This document shows positions 1 through 9,534 of a DNA stretch of 64,000 nt, piece after piece. The translations under genes were made by a program, and so were the position numbers. Below the pieces are notes generated by a model. That model saw only the letters and a list, made by a program, of their open reading frames with translations. It had not been told where the DNA came from and did not search any database. Source of the stretch: Pseudomonas psychrophila HA-4 (GTDB lineage Bacteria > Pseudomonadota > Gammaproteobacteria > Pseudomonadales > Pseudomonadaceae); assembly GCF_000282975.1 (NCBI RefSeq), contig NZ_ALJC01000087.1:62001-126000 (forward strand). The letters run 5' to 3'. Position 1 is the stretch's first letter, and each line of letters starts with the position of its first letter.

Positions 1-634
1 CGGTGACCTTCTCGCCATTCACCATAAACTGCCAGTTATTCCACACACTGTTAAACCCGAAGTTGTAGCAATCGTGCGTGATTAATTCTTCTGGGTGATT
101 CGGCGTGCCTCTGAGTGCCAGATATTCGGGAGATGCGCAGATTATCCATGCGCTTTCGCCGATTTTTCTCGCCACTCTCGACGAATCTGGCAGTACGCCG
201 CTGTGGATGGCAATGTCGAGCCCTTGGTCGAAATGATCCACATATTGGGCGCCAACCTGGAGGTCGACAGTCAGGCCGGGGTAAGCGCAAAGGAATTCAG
301 GCAGCCACGGCACGATCTGGTGTTTTGCGAAGGTGGTCATGGTGTGAATACGTAACGCGCCACTGACCCGGTTCGGAAAAGCCTCTGCCAGAGAGTCCGC
401 TTCAGCCATGGCGTTCATTACTTCGCGCGCGCTGACCAGATAGGCCGAGCCTTCTTCAGTGAGCGTCAAATTACGTGCGCCGCGCTGAAACAGGCGCACT
501 TGAAGGCGGTTTTCCAAGCGAGTGATCAACTTACTGATGGTGGACGGGGTTAGCTCATTCGCCCTAGCTGCCGCAGAAAAGTTGCCATGCTCGTTGGCCC
601 ACAGAAAGGCCTGCATTTGGGAAAAGTTATCCAT
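1..634 (-). CDS. LysR-family transcriptional regulator, 3' part cut by the window edge
   Basis: Read on the minus strand from ATG at 634 this frame stays open to base 1, so about 211 residues are visible and the C-terminus lies outside. The start, MDNFSQMQAFLW, leads into a LysR winged helix (NFSAAARANELTPSTISKLI), followed by the beginning of the substrate-binding domain with the typical VARKIGESAWIICASPEYL stretch. The family binds DNA and an inducer and usually controls a divergent or nearby gene. The next gene leftward is not visible, so no target can be assigned. The family is clear; the regulon is unknown. Confidence 0.88.
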   Translation of the reverse strand, partial: MDNFSQMQAFLWANEHGNFSAAARANELTPSTISKLITRLENRLQVRLFQRGARNLTLTEEGSAYLVSAREVMNAMAEADSLAEAFPNRVSGALRIHTMTTFAKHQIVPWLPEFLCAYPGLTVDLQVGAQYVDHFDQGLDIAIHSGVLPDSSRVARKIGESAWIICASPEYLALRGTPNHPEELITHDCYNFGFNSVWNNWQFMVNGEKVT

Positions 635-738
635 GCTGATTCCTTGAATCCTGCGCGACCACCTGTAGCCTCGTGCCTCGACAGCGGCTACAGCACCAGA
701 GGCGTAGCCTGCCATCATTGAGCAACCCAAACAACACG

Positions 739-3700
739 CTAGCCGGCGCGCAGGTGGCCGAGCAGTGCCTGCAAGGGGTGTTGCAACGCTTGCCCCGCGT
801 GACGTTTCACTTGGCTTCGGCATGAATAGCCATCGGCAATCAGCCTGCCGCTCGACTGGTGGCGCTCTACCAACGGCTGCCAAGACTGTGAGTAGATGAT
901 CGCCGAGGTGCTGGCATTGCGCGCTTCATGGCCGTAGGTGCCGGACATGCCGCAACAGCCACTGGCCAAAACGTTCAGCGTAAGACCAAAACCCTCGAAG
1001 ACTTTCTTCCACAGTTCAACACTCGCGGGCTCGTTGGTGCGTTCAGTGCAGTGCGGCAGAAAATGGTAGACCTCTTTAACGCCTGGCAACGCAGAGGCTG
1101 GCAGGGCAGTCGCCAACCATTCTTGAGGCAAGACAACCTGTGGCGCGGTGCCTTGGTCGAGGGTTTTGGCGTATTCCTGCCGGTACACCAACGTCATGGC
1201 CGGGTCGAGGCCTATCAGCGGCAGGCCACTTTGTTGCAACGTCATCAGCGTTTTTGCGGTGCGTGTGGCCGTCTTTTTAAATGCGCCGAGGAAGCCTTGC
1301 ACTTGCTGTGGTTTACCCGTGGGCGAGAAGGGTGCGAGGTAGACCTGGTAGCCCAGTCGTGCGATTAACTCGATCCACTGTGCGGCCAGTGGAGTTTCGA
1401 AATAGCGCGTGAACGCGTCCTGGACCAAGATCACGCTGCGTTTGCGCTGTTCGTCAGTCAGGCGTGAAAGGCTGTGAGGCGTGGCAGTTTGCACATTCCA
1501 GGTGGCGCACACCTGATGAAAATCCACCAGGCTTAGCAACGGACTGTCGACCATTCCCACAACGCGCTCCAGCAGATACTTAACGGGTTTGGCACTCATC
1601 ATCGCGTTGTACACCCGAGGGAAACGCGCGATGTGAGGAATGCTGAATTCAAGCGAGCCAACCGCGTAATCCTTGAGCGGGCGAAGATAACGGCTGTGAT
1701 ACAGCTCAAGAAAGCGTGCGCGGAAATCCGGCACGTTGACCTTGATCGGGCACTGGCCCGCGCACGACTTGCAGGCCAGGCAGCCGGCCATCGCGTCATA
1801 GACTTCGTGCGAGAAATCCTTTTCGCCCATTCGTTTGGCCAGGCTGTTACGGGTTCTGCGCAACACGTTCGACGAGTAACTGCCCAGCAGATCGACCCCA
1901 TGGGCACCTTGCAGGCGTAGCCATTCGCGCATCAGCGAAGCGCGCCCTTTGGGGGAGTGAATACGGTTGCGGGTGGCTTTCCAGGAAGGGCACATTGCGT
2001 CATCGGGGTCGAAGTTGTAGCAGGCGCCATTGCCGTTGCAATGCAGTGCTGTTTGATAGCTTTGCCACACGCGCTCATCGATTTGACGATCAAAATCGCC
2101 GCGTAACGGGACTTCGTCCACTGGGGTAAGTCGGGCGTTGCTCACCTGTGACGGGGTTGCAATTTTGCCCGGGTTTAACTGGTTGAACGGGTCGAACGCG
2201 CCCTTGATCGCCTGCAATGAGGGGTACAACGCGCCAAAATATTCAGGCACATATTCGGAGCGCAGCCCCTTGCCGTGCTCGCCCCATAGCAAGCCGCCGT
2301 ATTTGCGCGTGAGCGCAGCCACAGCATCGGAAATAGGGCGAATCAGGGCGGCCTGGCGTGGATCCTTCATGTCCAGAATCGGCCTCACGTGTAGCACCCC
2401 GGCGTCGACGTGGCCGAACATGCCATATTCCAGCGCGTGACTGTCCAACAGGGCACGGAACTCGGCTATGTAGTCCGCCAGATTCTGCGGCGGTACGGCG
2501 GTGTCTTCCACAAACGGTTGTGGCCGGGCTTCGCCTTGAACATTGCCCAGCAACCCCACAGAGCGTTTGCGCATGGTGTACACCCGTTTAACGGCCTCGC
2601 TGCCGATAGCGAGCGTATGGCCCAGTCGACGCACACTGTTATCGGTTTGTAAGTGCTCGGTAAAGTCGTGAACCCGTTGTTCGAGCCGTTCAAGGTCATC
2701 GTCACTGAATTCGATCAGGTTGATACCCAGGGTCGGGTTGTTTGGGTCCTGCGGGAAATAGTCGGCAACGCCGTGCCAAACGATGTCTTTCATCGCCAGC
2801 ATTAGCACTTTCGAGTCAACGGTTTCAATCGACAGCGGCTTGAGCGCCATCAATGCCTTGGCGTCGCGCAGCGCATCCATGAATCCGGCGTAGCGCACGT
2901 TGACCAAAATCGAATGCCGCGGGATGGGCAAAACGTTAAGCGTGGCCTCGACGATAAAGCCAAGTGAGCCCTCGGAACCGCACAGTATGCTGTTCAGGTT
3001 GAAGCGCCCGTCGGGCTCGCGCAGGTGAGCGAGGTCATACCCGGTGAGGCAGCGATTGAGCGAGGGGAATATCTCGTTGATCAGCTGCTCTTGGTTATCG
3101 GCAATGTCTTGGGTGCAGCGGTAAACCTCGCCAATGACGTCCTGCCGGGCCGCCTGCTGATTGGCCATCTCGCGTGCCATCACCTGACTGTCCAGCCGTT
3201 GGCCGCCCAGCAGCACCGTCGAAAGGGCCAGTACGTGATCGCGGGTTTTGCCGTAGGTGCAACTGCCCTGACCACTGGCATCGGTGTTGATCATGCCGCC
3301 GATGGTCGCTCGATTCGAAGTCGACAGTTCGGGGGCGAAGAACAGCCCGTGGGGTTTTAACGCTGCATTTAATTGGTCTTTGACCACACCGCTCTGTACC
3401 CGCACCCAGCGCTCTTCAACGTTGATTTCCAGAATGGTGTTGAGGTGTCTTGAAAGATCGACCACCAGGCCGTCAGTCAGTGACTGGCCGTTTGTACCGG
3501 TCCCGCCGCCACGCGCAGTCAGCACAATGGAGCGGTGTTCAGGCCGCGCCGCGAGTTTGGCAATGCAGGCGACGTCGCTGTAGTCCTTGGGGAAAACCGC
3601 CGCCTGGGGCAAGCGCTGGTAGATGGAGTTGTCAGTTGCCAGCACGGTTCTGAGGCCGTGATCACTGGCGACTTCGCCCTTGAAACCTGCTGTTTCCAGT

Positions 3701-3762
3701 GCGCTCAAAAAGCGTTTGTAAGCGTCATCAAGGCGATGGGGCGAGGCGAGGCGGGCGATCAT
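739..3762 (-). CDS. ydiJ: YdiJ-type FAD/4Fe-4S D-2-hydroxyacid dehydrogenase
   Basis: About 1007 residues, matching the length of the E. coli YdiJ family, whose members oxidise D-2-hydroxyglutarate or related 2-hydroxyacids with FAD and pass electrons through iron-sulfur centres. The N-terminal third is an FAD-binding_4 domain (TDNSIYQRLPQAAVFP, then ARGGGTGTNGQSLTDG). The FAD-oxidase C-terminal domain follows, then a ferredoxin-like cysteine cluster (CLACKSCAGQCP) and a C-terminal cysteine-rich CCG region (HCTERT, SGCCGMSGTYGHE). The frame opens at 3834, but ATG at 3762 has a good AGGAA site and matches the family N-terminus, so I prefer it. A LysR gene lies divergently upstream and is the natural candidate regulator. 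Confidence 0.9.
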   Translation of the reverse strand: MIARLASPHRLDDAYKRFLSALETAGFKGEVASDHGLRTVLATDNSIYQRLPQAAVFPKDYSDVACIAKLAARPEHRSIVLTARGGGTGTNGQSLTDGLVVDLSRHLNTILEINVEERWVRVQSGVVKDQLNAALKPHGLFFAPELSTSNRATIGGMINTDASGQGSCTYGKTRDHVLALSTVLLGGQRLDSQVMAREMANQQAARQDVIGEVYRCTQDIADNQEQLINEIFPSLNRCLTGYDLAHLREPDGRFNLNSILCGSEGSLGFIVEATLNVLPIPRHSILVNVRYAGFMDALRDAKALMALKPLSIETVDSKVLMLAMKDIVWHGVADYFPQDPNNPTLGINLIEFSDDDLERLEQRVHDFTEHLQTDNSVRRLGHTLAIGSEAVKRVYTMRKRSVGLLGNVQGEARPQPFVEDTAVPPQNLADYIAEFRALLDSHALEYGMFGHVDAGVLHVRPILDMKDPRQAALIRPISDAVAALTRKYGGLLWGEHGKGLRSEYVPEYFGALYPSLQAIKGAFDPFNQLNPGKIATPSQVSNARLTPVDEVPLRGDFDRQIDERVWQSYQTALHCNGNGACYNFDPDDAMCPSWKATRNRIHSPKGRASLMREWLRLQGAHGVDLLGSYSSNVLRRTRNSLAKRMGEKDFSHEVYDAMAGCLACKSCAGQCPIKVNVPDFRARFLELYHSRYLRPLKDYAVGSLEFSIPHIARFPRVYNAMMSAKPVKYLLERVVGMVDSPLLSLVDFHQVCATWNVQTATPHSLSRLTDEQRKRSVILVQDAFTRYFETPLAAQWIELIARLGYQVYLAPFSPTGKPQQVQGFLGAFKKTATRTAKTLMTLQQSGLPLIGLDPAMTLVYRQEYAKTLDQGTAPQVVLPQEWLATALPASALPGVKEVYHFLPHCTERTNEPASVELWKKVFEGFGLTLNVLASGCCGMSGTYGHEARNASTSAIIYSQSWQPLVERHQSSGRLIADGYSCRSQVKRHAGQALQHPLQALLGHLRAG

Positions 3763-3920
3763 TGACGGTATTTCCTGCAGGCTAAATTCATTTCTACATT
3801 CACTCAACGTATGCTTGCTCGCGAGCTGAACCACGCAGTGAAATTGATTTGGCCTGATTTTCAGGGTCTAGCGGCAGTAAAACAAACGTATAACGTGCAG
3901 CCTTTGCATGAGGTTTATGA

Positions 3921-4826
3921 ATGAATCCGAGACGTCTCACTCCTTCTATGTCCGTGTTGGTTGCGTTTGAGGCGGCAGCCCGGCATGGCAGCTTTACCAA
4001 GGCTGCCGATGAACTGTCGCTGACCCAAAGCGCTGTGAGCCGTCAGGTGCAGGCGTTGGAAGCGTTGCTCGGGGTTGATCTGTTCAATCGTGATGGGCGG
4101 CGTATCGACCTGACGGCGGCAGGGGCGTTGTATCAGCATGAACTGTCAGCCGCCCTAGGCAGGATTCGCAGTGCCACCCTGCAAACCATCGCCTTTCGCT
4201 CCCAAGGCGGGACCTTAAACCTCGCGGTTTTACCAACGTTCGGTTCTAAGTGGCTGTTGCCACGAATGAATGACTTTTATACCCAGCACCCGGACATCGT
4301 GGTGCACATCCATTCGCGGATCATGCACGCGGACCTGGCCAGTGTTGCGGGGGACATGCACGCCGTTATCGTTGCCGGTGCCGGGCCATGGCCGGGTTAT
4401 AAGGCGCACAAATTGCTGACTGAAAAGCTGGTGGTCGTGGCTAGCCCACAAGCATTGCCCGAGTACCGCAGCATGACTGCGGCAGACGTGGGCGCGAGCC
4501 ATGCGTTGCTCAGCGTTGTTTCCAGAGCCAATGCCTGGTCGGATTGGTTTGAGCGTAATGGCTTGGACCATCGCGTAATGCGCTTAGGCCCAAGTTTCGA
4601 GCTTACGGCGCATCTGATTCAGGCCGTTGCTGCCGGGATCGGCATAGGGTTAGTGCCGCGTATTTTGGTACAGGACGAGATCAAGGCCGGCACATTGGTG
4701 GCGCTGTTCGAGCCCATGGAAAGTGGTAGGAGTTACTACGTTGCCTATGCTAATCGGTATCAAAACCTGCCCGCGTTGATAGCGTTTAACGAGTGGCTGT
4801 TGAGTTTGTCCTTTCCGGACAATTAA
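3921..4826 (+). CDS. LysR-family regulator, GcvA-like subgroup
   Basis: 301 residues. The N-terminus MNPRRLTPSMSVLVAFEAAARHGSFTKAA and the following LTQSAVSRQVQALE are the helix-turn-helix of the GcvA/AmpR-type LysR proteins; the remainder is the two-lobed effector domain ending in FNEWLLSL. ATG 3921 is preceded by a GAGGT site. It is divergent from the ydiJ-like gene with about 160 bases between the starts, the standard layout for a LysR protein controlling its neighbour, so regulation of that dehydrogenase is inferred. The effector is not known. Confidence 0.9.
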   Translation: MNPRRLTPSMSVLVAFEAAARHGSFTKAADELSLTQSAVSRQVQALEALLGVDLFNRDGRRIDLTAAGALYQHELSAALGRIRSATLQTIAFRSQGGTLNLAVLPTFGSKWLLPRMNDFYTQHPDIVVHIHSRIMHADLASVAGDMHAVIVAGAGPWPGYKAHKLLTEKLVVVASPQALPEYRSMTAADVGASHALLSVVSRANAWSDWFERNGLDHRVMRLGPSFELTAHLIQAVAAGIGIGLVPRILVQDEIKAGTLVALFEPMESGRSYYVAYANRYQNLPALIAFNEWLLSLSFPDN

Positions 4827-4860
4827 GCGCGGTGATGCGTGCAGCCCTTTAGGCACAAGC

Positions 4861-4904
4861 GTGCCTCGCGATCTTTTAATTTTTTAAGAGATCGCAAGGC
4901 ACGA
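4861..4904. terminator. Hairpin between convergent genes
   Basis: An 18-base stem with two mismatches (CGTGCCT.GCGATCT arms) around an AT-rich loop sits in the gap between two convergent genes. It can act as a bidirectional terminator, although the uridine run lies in the loop rather than after the stem. Confidence 0.55.
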
Positions 4905-4968
4905 GGCGTAAGCTCGGAAGTTGGGAGGCGTCAGGACGCGGCCAGCCGAGGCAATTAGGCGTTGGATT

Positions 4969-5439
4969 TTACTGAGTTGGCAATTTTGCCAGTGCTGAAC
5001 GCAGTTCATCGGCATTGGCAAGTTCTTGCTGTGAAACCAAGGTGCCGTTGTCCAGTTGCAGCCACAGCACCTTGTCTTCGGCACCGGGATACTGGGCGGC
5101 AATTTTGCCGTCTCGGTCAAGCACGACGCGGTAGGTGTAATCACGCATTTTCGGAATGGCGATGAACTTGCCGATCATTGAAGGCATGCCTTTAACGTCT
5201 GCGAGAAAGGCAACATGACGTGCTTCTAGATACCCCTTTGGCTGGTTCTCCAGCGCGGCTTTTACCAGTTTGGAACCGTCCATGTTGCGGGCGACCAATA
5301 AAACGTGGGTGTCGTTGTTTAGGGTATAAGGCTGGTCGTGCTGATCTTGCAGGGTCCAGGGCGTCAGGTGTTCACCGATGTTGGCTGCCACCGCTTGCAT
5401 GGACAGCGCGCCCAACAGCAGTAAAAGTGCAATTCTCAC
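4969..5439 (-). CDS. Small exported protein of thioredoxin-like fold, no active-site CxxC
   Basis: 156 residues. GTG start at 5439 with GGAGA nine bases upstream. Residues 1-19 (MRIALLLLLGALSMQAVAA) are a cleavable signal peptide with an AVAA cleavage motif, so the mature protein is periplasmic. The mature part (WTLQDQHDQPYTL, VVLDRDGKIAAQYPG) has the spacing of a thioredoxin/peroxiredoxin-like fold but contains no cysteine pair, so thiol-disulfide chemistry is unlikely. I do not recognise a named family and assign no function. It is convergent with the LysR gene and has its own promoter region. Confidence 0.7.
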   Translation of the reverse strand: MRIALLLLLGALSMQAVAANIGEHLTPWTLQDQHDQPYTLNNDTHVLLVARNMDGSKLVKAALENQPKGYLEARHVAFLADVKGMPSMIGKFIAIPKMRDYTYRVVLDRDGKIAAQYPGAEDKVLWLQLDNGTLVSQQELANADELRSALAKLPTQ

Positions 5440-5621
5440 TGTTCGATCTCTCCGTTTTGATGTGGTTTACCGTCAGACAAGCCGCGCATGGTAGCGCATG
5501 GCCGGGCTTAAAAACCCAGATACTCATTTAGTGACAACTTGCACTTCGCCAGTCTGAACTAAGGCTTTCATAACGATTCACATCGCGTGACGACCAAGCT
5601 GCTACGCGGGCCGTTTTTCGA

Positions 5622-5993
5622 TCACGCGCGGCCGGGATTCTTTTGTGCCAGGCGCTTAGGCCAGTCACCGCCACAGGCGCGCTGGCATTCTTCTTCGGAA
5701 TCATAAAACACGTGATTTGCCACTTGGCGAACGTTCACATTGGCATCCGCAAGAGCCTGTGTGGTCAATTCGACCATAAACCGGGCCTCGCCATCGGCCA
5801 GCGCAAAGTCCTTATTGACTTGGGTGTCGAAGACCCAGACCACCTTCAGGCTTGCCGGGAAGGCTGCAAAGTCGACTGCGTGTGTCAGCCAGACAAATCC
5901 CGGGATCTGCCCTTTAGCCGTTTCACAGGCATCGGTCAGGTGTTTAATCAGGCGACGTTCAATTTGCGCCTGATTGCGTTTGTTCAAAGACAT
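5622..5993 (-). CDS. Conserved small cytosolic protein of unknown function
   Basis: 123 residues, ATG at 5993 with an AGGA site. The sequence (MSLNKRNQAQIERRLIKHLTDACETAK...) has no signal peptide or membrane segment and looks like a compact soluble domain. Two cysteines lie near the C-terminus (EEECQRACGGDWP). Such proteins are common in pseudomonads and are sometimes labelled as Fis-like regulators; I see no helix-turn-helix and would not repeat that label. The gene stands alone. Confidence 0.7.
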   Translation of the reverse strand: MSLNKRNQAQIERRLIKHLTDACETAKGQIPGFVWLTHAVDFAAFPASLKVVWVFDTQVNKDFALADGEARFMVELTTQALADANVNVRQVANHVFYDSEEECQRACGGDWPKRLAQKNPGRA

Positions 5994-6211
5994 GGGTGAA
6001 TCCTGTGGGCTGCGATGGCAAAAGGCGGATTGTACGTGACTTGAGCTTTTTGTTTCTGGCCGAGTTGGACAAATGCGTTAACCCCGCCCCGTCCGCATCA
6101 GCAAGGCCATCTGGAGCCAATACCTGTCTAGCCAAAGGTACTACTGGCTTTTTGATCTGCTCTGCTTAAGATGTTCGACACCTAACCGTCATCGGGCTTG
6201 GATCATGGCCA

Positions 6212-7225
6212 ATGTTGAATAAAGACACCATTTCCATTCAGTTGGTGCGCGAAGCGCTGTTGCAAAGTTGCGCCTCGGCCAGTGGCATGCACGAAGTGCT
6301 GCAAAAGGTCGGGATCAATCCGGCGTTGCTTGAACAGGCGGATGCCCGTGTGCCCGCCCTGGCATACGCGCGGATGTGGCGGCTTGTGGCGCGGCGCCTC
6401 GATGACGAGTTTTTCGGCATGGACCCGCGCAAGCTGCGTGCCGGTAGCCTGGAGTTCATGTGCCGTTCGGCCATGGCTCAGCCCACGCTGGCGCAGGGCT
6501 TGGAGTTGGTGCTGAGGTATTTGTCGTTAATGCTGGAGCGCTTGCCTGCGCGTTTGGTTCGTCAACAGAGCGTGGCAGAGATCGTCTTGCGCGAGCCACA
6601 GGCTCAGTCGAACCGCGCCTTTACCTACTTCGCCTATTGGATGATCGTGCATGGCGTGGCCTGTTGGCTGGCCGGGCGGCGGATTCCTATTTTGGCTATT
6701 GAATTGCGGTGTGCGCAGCCTGATTACTGCGGTGACTACGAAGTGATGTTTTCCGAAAACCTGCGCTTTGATCGCCCGCGGACGCGAATGATATTTGCGG
6801 CTGACTGTCTGGATGCACCGATCAAACGCAGCACCGAAGAACTGAAGCGGTTTTTGGCCCAGGCGCCGGCCAATATTCTGGTCAAATACCGCGACCCGCA
6901 AAGCCTGGCCAGTCTGATCAAGCAAGACCTGCGGCAACTGCCAGCAGAACAATGGCCAGAAACCCTGGGCATGGCGCAAAGCTTGTGCATGTCAGCCTCA
7001 ACCTTGCGTCGGCGTCTGGCCGAAGAAGGCCAGACCTTTCAGGGGCTCAAGGACGGTGTGCGCAAAGAGTTGGCCATTGGTTGGTTAGCCGAGCCAGACC
7101 ACAGTTTTGCCGACATCGCCCTGCGTTTGGGCTTTGCCGATACCAGTTCGTTTTACAAGGCGTTCCGCAAGTGGTCCGGCACCAACCCTGGGCACTACCG
7201 CAGCTTGATTTTGGGCGCTGGCTGA
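6212..7225 (+). CDS. AraC-family regulator with Arabinose_bd-type N-terminal domain
   Basis: 337 residues. The N-terminal two thirds resemble the ligand-sensing domain of the ArgR/OruR-like AraC proteins (LEQADARVPALAYARMWRL, LEFMCRSAMAQPTLAQGLELVLRYL). The last 90 residues are a double helix-turn-helix (MSASTLRRRLAEEGQTFQGL, then FADIALRLGFADTSSFYKAFRKWSGTNPGHYR). It stands alone between two minus-strand genes, so its target cannot be read from the context. The family assignment is strong; the inducer is unknown. Confidence 0.88.
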   Translation: MLNKDTISIQLVREALLQSCASASGMHEVLQKVGINPALLEQADARVPALAYARMWRLVARRLDDEFFGMDPRKLRAGSLEFMCRSAMAQPTLAQGLELVLRYLSLMLERLPARLVRQQSVAEIVLREPQAQSNRAFTYFAYWMIVHGVACWLAGRRIPILAIELRCAQPDYCGDYEVMFSENLRFDRPRTRMIFAADCLDAPIKRSTEELKRFLAQAPANILVKYRDPQSLASLIKQDLRQLPAEQWPETLGMAQSLCMSASTLRRRLAEEGQTFQGLKDGVRKELAIGWLAEPDHSFADIALRLGFADTSSFYKAFRKWSGTNPGHYRSLILGAG

Positions 7226-7442
7226 CGCCTGTCAGAGTTACCACATGCCGACCAGCCCGTTGAGCACCCCAACGAACTAGGCCACGGCCGGTTGACGTAG
7301 TACAGCCGCATTATGGCTACCAACACGAACAGCAGGGTTTCTATCAGAATGACCAGCCGCGTGCTGGAGTGTGGGTGGAAGTACCGGGCCTAAAGATTTA
7401 CCAAGCATGCTTAATAAGCTCAAGCACGCAGCTAGGGTAGCC

Positions 7443-7667
7443 TCAGTTATCAGCCTTGATAGTCGCAACATCGTCAGCCTTGACCTTGATGTGCTTGCCG
7501 GCAATGTCCACGAACTCGTAAAAGCCGCTGGCATTTTTAGTGGTGGGCAGGTCCTTGGTTAGGTACTGGGTGCCGTTTTGTAATGTCACCACGGTGGGGG
7601 TAGCGCAGCCAGCCAGTGCCAAAACCGCGATCATGACCAGAGGCAAACCGATAATGTTGATCTTCAT
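7443..7667 (-). CDS. YgdI/YgdR-family small lipoprotein
   Basis: 74 residues. Signal sequence MKINIIGLPLVMIAVLALAGC ends in an LAGC lipobox, so it should be acylated and anchored in the envelope. The mature 53 residues (VVTLQNGTQYLTKDLPTT...YEFVDIAGKHIKVKADDVATI) match the DUF903 SH3-like fold of YgdI/YgdR. It is a single gene; function in the family is unknown. Confidence 0.85.
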   Translation of the reverse strand: MKINIIGLPLVMIAVLALAGCATPTVVTLQNGTQYLTKDLPTTKNASGFYEFVDIAGKHIKVKADDVATIKADN

Positions 7668-7777
7668 ACACGTACCTTGAACTGTACAAATTAAGGGGTG
7701 ATCGCGCTTAGCGTGCCAATGGGCTGTTTACCGCGGCGCTTTATACCAACTATACGTTTGGTATTGAAGGGGATGTT

Positions 7778-8452
7778 TCACGTTGGACAGACTTGGGTGC
7801 CATTGTTCAGGCCTTGCTGGTCGACGCGGCTGCTCAACGTAGCTTCGCCGCCCTTCCAGGTCAGGGTTAATACATACAGGGAGTCAAAATCATTGCCTGA
7901 CCAGTCTTCGGTCAGCGTGGTTTTTTTGCCAAGGGCCTTACCCGCGACGCTGTTGATCAGTTCAGGCAAATACCCGTGCGACCACGCGGTATAGATAGTG
8001 GCGTTGTGATACTTGTCTCGGGTCAATTCATTGGCCAGCTCACGGGTGTCATTGGCCGAGAATTCCAGATTGATTGGCAACCCCAGTTTGATCGCACTCG
8101 GGTTAATGGTCATCAGCGGTCGTACATAGTTGTAGGCATCATCGTTCGCACCTTCTTCTACTTGGCGTGACGGGTCTGCAGCAAATATGTAGTCAGCATT
8201 GCCATAGCGTTGTGGCAGCAAGGTTGCCAGATTTATTGCACGGTTAAGACCCTGACAGTTGAGCTGTCCAAGGCCATCAGCCGGTTTTTCGGCGTGGCGC
8301 ATAAAGACCAGCGTTTGCACGCCATCCACGGGCTGGGCAAACGCGGACTCCATATGGGTGGCCAGCGTTGTCCCAGCAGTGATCAGTAACAGCGGGATAA
8401 CTGCCAGCGCATAGGGTTTGAATTGGGGTTTCATCCAGCCGGACAAGGTCAT
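7778..8452 (-). CDS. Exported histidine-phosphatase-superfamily protein
   Basis: 224 residues from ATG 8452, which is preceded by an AGAAG site. The frame stays open to 8632 but that upstream part has no homologous character. A basic, hydrophobic N-terminus (KPYALAVIPLLLITAGTTLA) looks like a signal peptide or anchor. The RHAEKP motif near residue 50 is the phosphoglycerate-mutase/phytase-type catalytic RHG-like motif, here with Ala-Glu instead of Gly-Glu. WSHGYLPEL supplies the second histidine. A phosphohydrolase role in the periplasm is inferred; the substrate is unknown. It is divergent from the DUF1275 gene. Confidence 0.78.
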   Translation of the reverse strand: MTLSGWMKPQFKPYALAVIPLLLITAGTTLATHMESAFAQPVDGVQTLVFMRHAEKPADGLGQLNCQGLNRAINLATLLPQRYGNADYIFAADPSRQVEEGANDDAYNYVRPLMTINPSAIKLGLPINLEFSANDTRELANELTRDKYHNATIYTAWSHGYLPELINSVAGKALGKKTTLTEDWSGNDFDSLYVLTLTWKGGEATLSSRVDQQGLNNGTQVCPT

Positions 8453-8689
8453 GGTGTTCTTCTGTATAAAGCCATTGAGGCTGATTTGCCTGATCACTCG
8501 TGAGTGTGGGTCCTTGTCAGCGCAGTTTTGTGCGTCTCGTCCGTGAGTGAGGTGTTTATTAGACGCCTTTTTTGAAGTTGGTTCGCTTATACCTCTGTTT
8601 AATGCGGAATTTTCATACTTAGTAGCGGGCATTTTCCCCTCTTTCCCGCATATATTTAGGCCTGCACCTCTTTACAAGGACTTAATCCG

Positions 8690-9394
8690 ATGCTCCCAGT
8701 GCCATTTTCAAAGTCGAATAATCCGTTGTACGTACGCGTACGTGCCTGGCGCGGTCGCGTGGGGTTGGGGCTGGTGGCGAGTTTGTCGGTACTGGCCGGC
8801 ATGACCGACGCCATCGGTTTTTTAGCCACGGGTGATTTCGTTTCATTCATGAGTGGCAACACCACGCGCCTCGCAGTGGCCATCGGCGAAGGCGATCTGC
8901 GGGTGATCGCACGCCTGGGGGGAGCGGTAATGGCATTCATTGCTGGTAACGCGCTGGGTATTTTGCTCGCACGCTTGGGCGGCCGACGGGCCTTGCCGCT
9001 GATGTTGATCATCGCGGCGTTGTTATGTACCTCGGCACTGTTACCGTTTGAATCGCAGGTACCCGCGCTGTTGGCGGCAGTGCTGGCGATGGGCATGTTA
9101 AATGCGGCGGTGGAGCAGGTGAACGGCCTGCCAGTGGGGCTGACTTATGTGACCGGAGCCCTGTCGCGCTTTGGTCGTGGCTTGGGTCGCTGGGTGCTGG
9201 GCGAGCGGCGTACGGGTTGGCGGGTGCAGTTAGTGCCTTGGACCGGCATGCTGGTCGGCGCTGTGGTGGGGGCGATGCTAGAGGCCCGGTTCGGGGTCAA
9301 AGCCATGCTTTTTAGTGCCGGGCTTGCGGCAGTGTTGGGGCTGATTTCACTGAAAATCCCGCGTCGCTGGCAACGTGATTACATGCCGCGATAA
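8690..9394 (+). CDS. DUF1275 (YoaK-like) inner-membrane protein
   Basis: 234 residues with about six hydrophobic segments. The motif ASLSVLAGMTDAIGFL followed by FVSFMSGNTTRLAVAIGEGD is the signature of DUF1275 membrane proteins, whose function is not established. ATG 8690 follows an AAGGA site. Transcription probably ends at the strong hairpin at 9490. Confidence 0.88.
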   Translation: MLPVPFSKSNNPLYVRVRAWRGRVGLGLVASLSVLAGMTDAIGFLATGDFVSFMSGNTTRLAVAIGEGDLRVIARLGGAVMAFIAGNALGILLARLGGRRALPLMLIIAALLCTSALLPFESQVPALLAAVLAMGMLNAAVEQVNGLPVGLTYVTGALSRFGRGLGRWVLGERRTGWRVQLVPWTGMLVGAVVGAMLEARFGVKAMLFSAGLAAVLGLISLKIPRRWQRDYMPR

Positions 9395-9489
9395 CCCTTA
9401 TTGGCCATTCGATCTAACCCAATTTTTCAGATAGCCGATTGTGGCCGGGTGGCGGATCTGTTTGATGATGGTAAAAAAGCTGATAAAAA

Positions 9490-9520
9490 AGCCCCGGAGG
9501 TCATCCGGGGCTCTTTTATC
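9490..9520. terminator. Rho-independent terminator, probably bidirectional
   Basis: Nine-base GC stem AGCCCCGGA/TCCGGGGCT with a five-base loop, followed by TTTT on the plus strand and preceded by six A residues. It therefore serves both the DUF1275 gene and the convergent small gene. Confidence 0.88.
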
Positions 9521-9534
9521 GGGCGGGGGCGTTA

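Noticed and set aside
2466..3653. Several 70-110 codon frames antisense to or within the ydiJ-like gene
   Set aside because: They are shadow frames of a high-GC gene with strong family motifs; none has a ribosome site or domain.
5622..5993. Fis-family regulator label for the 123-residue protein
   Set aside because: No helix-turn-helix is visible in the sequence, so the function is left open.
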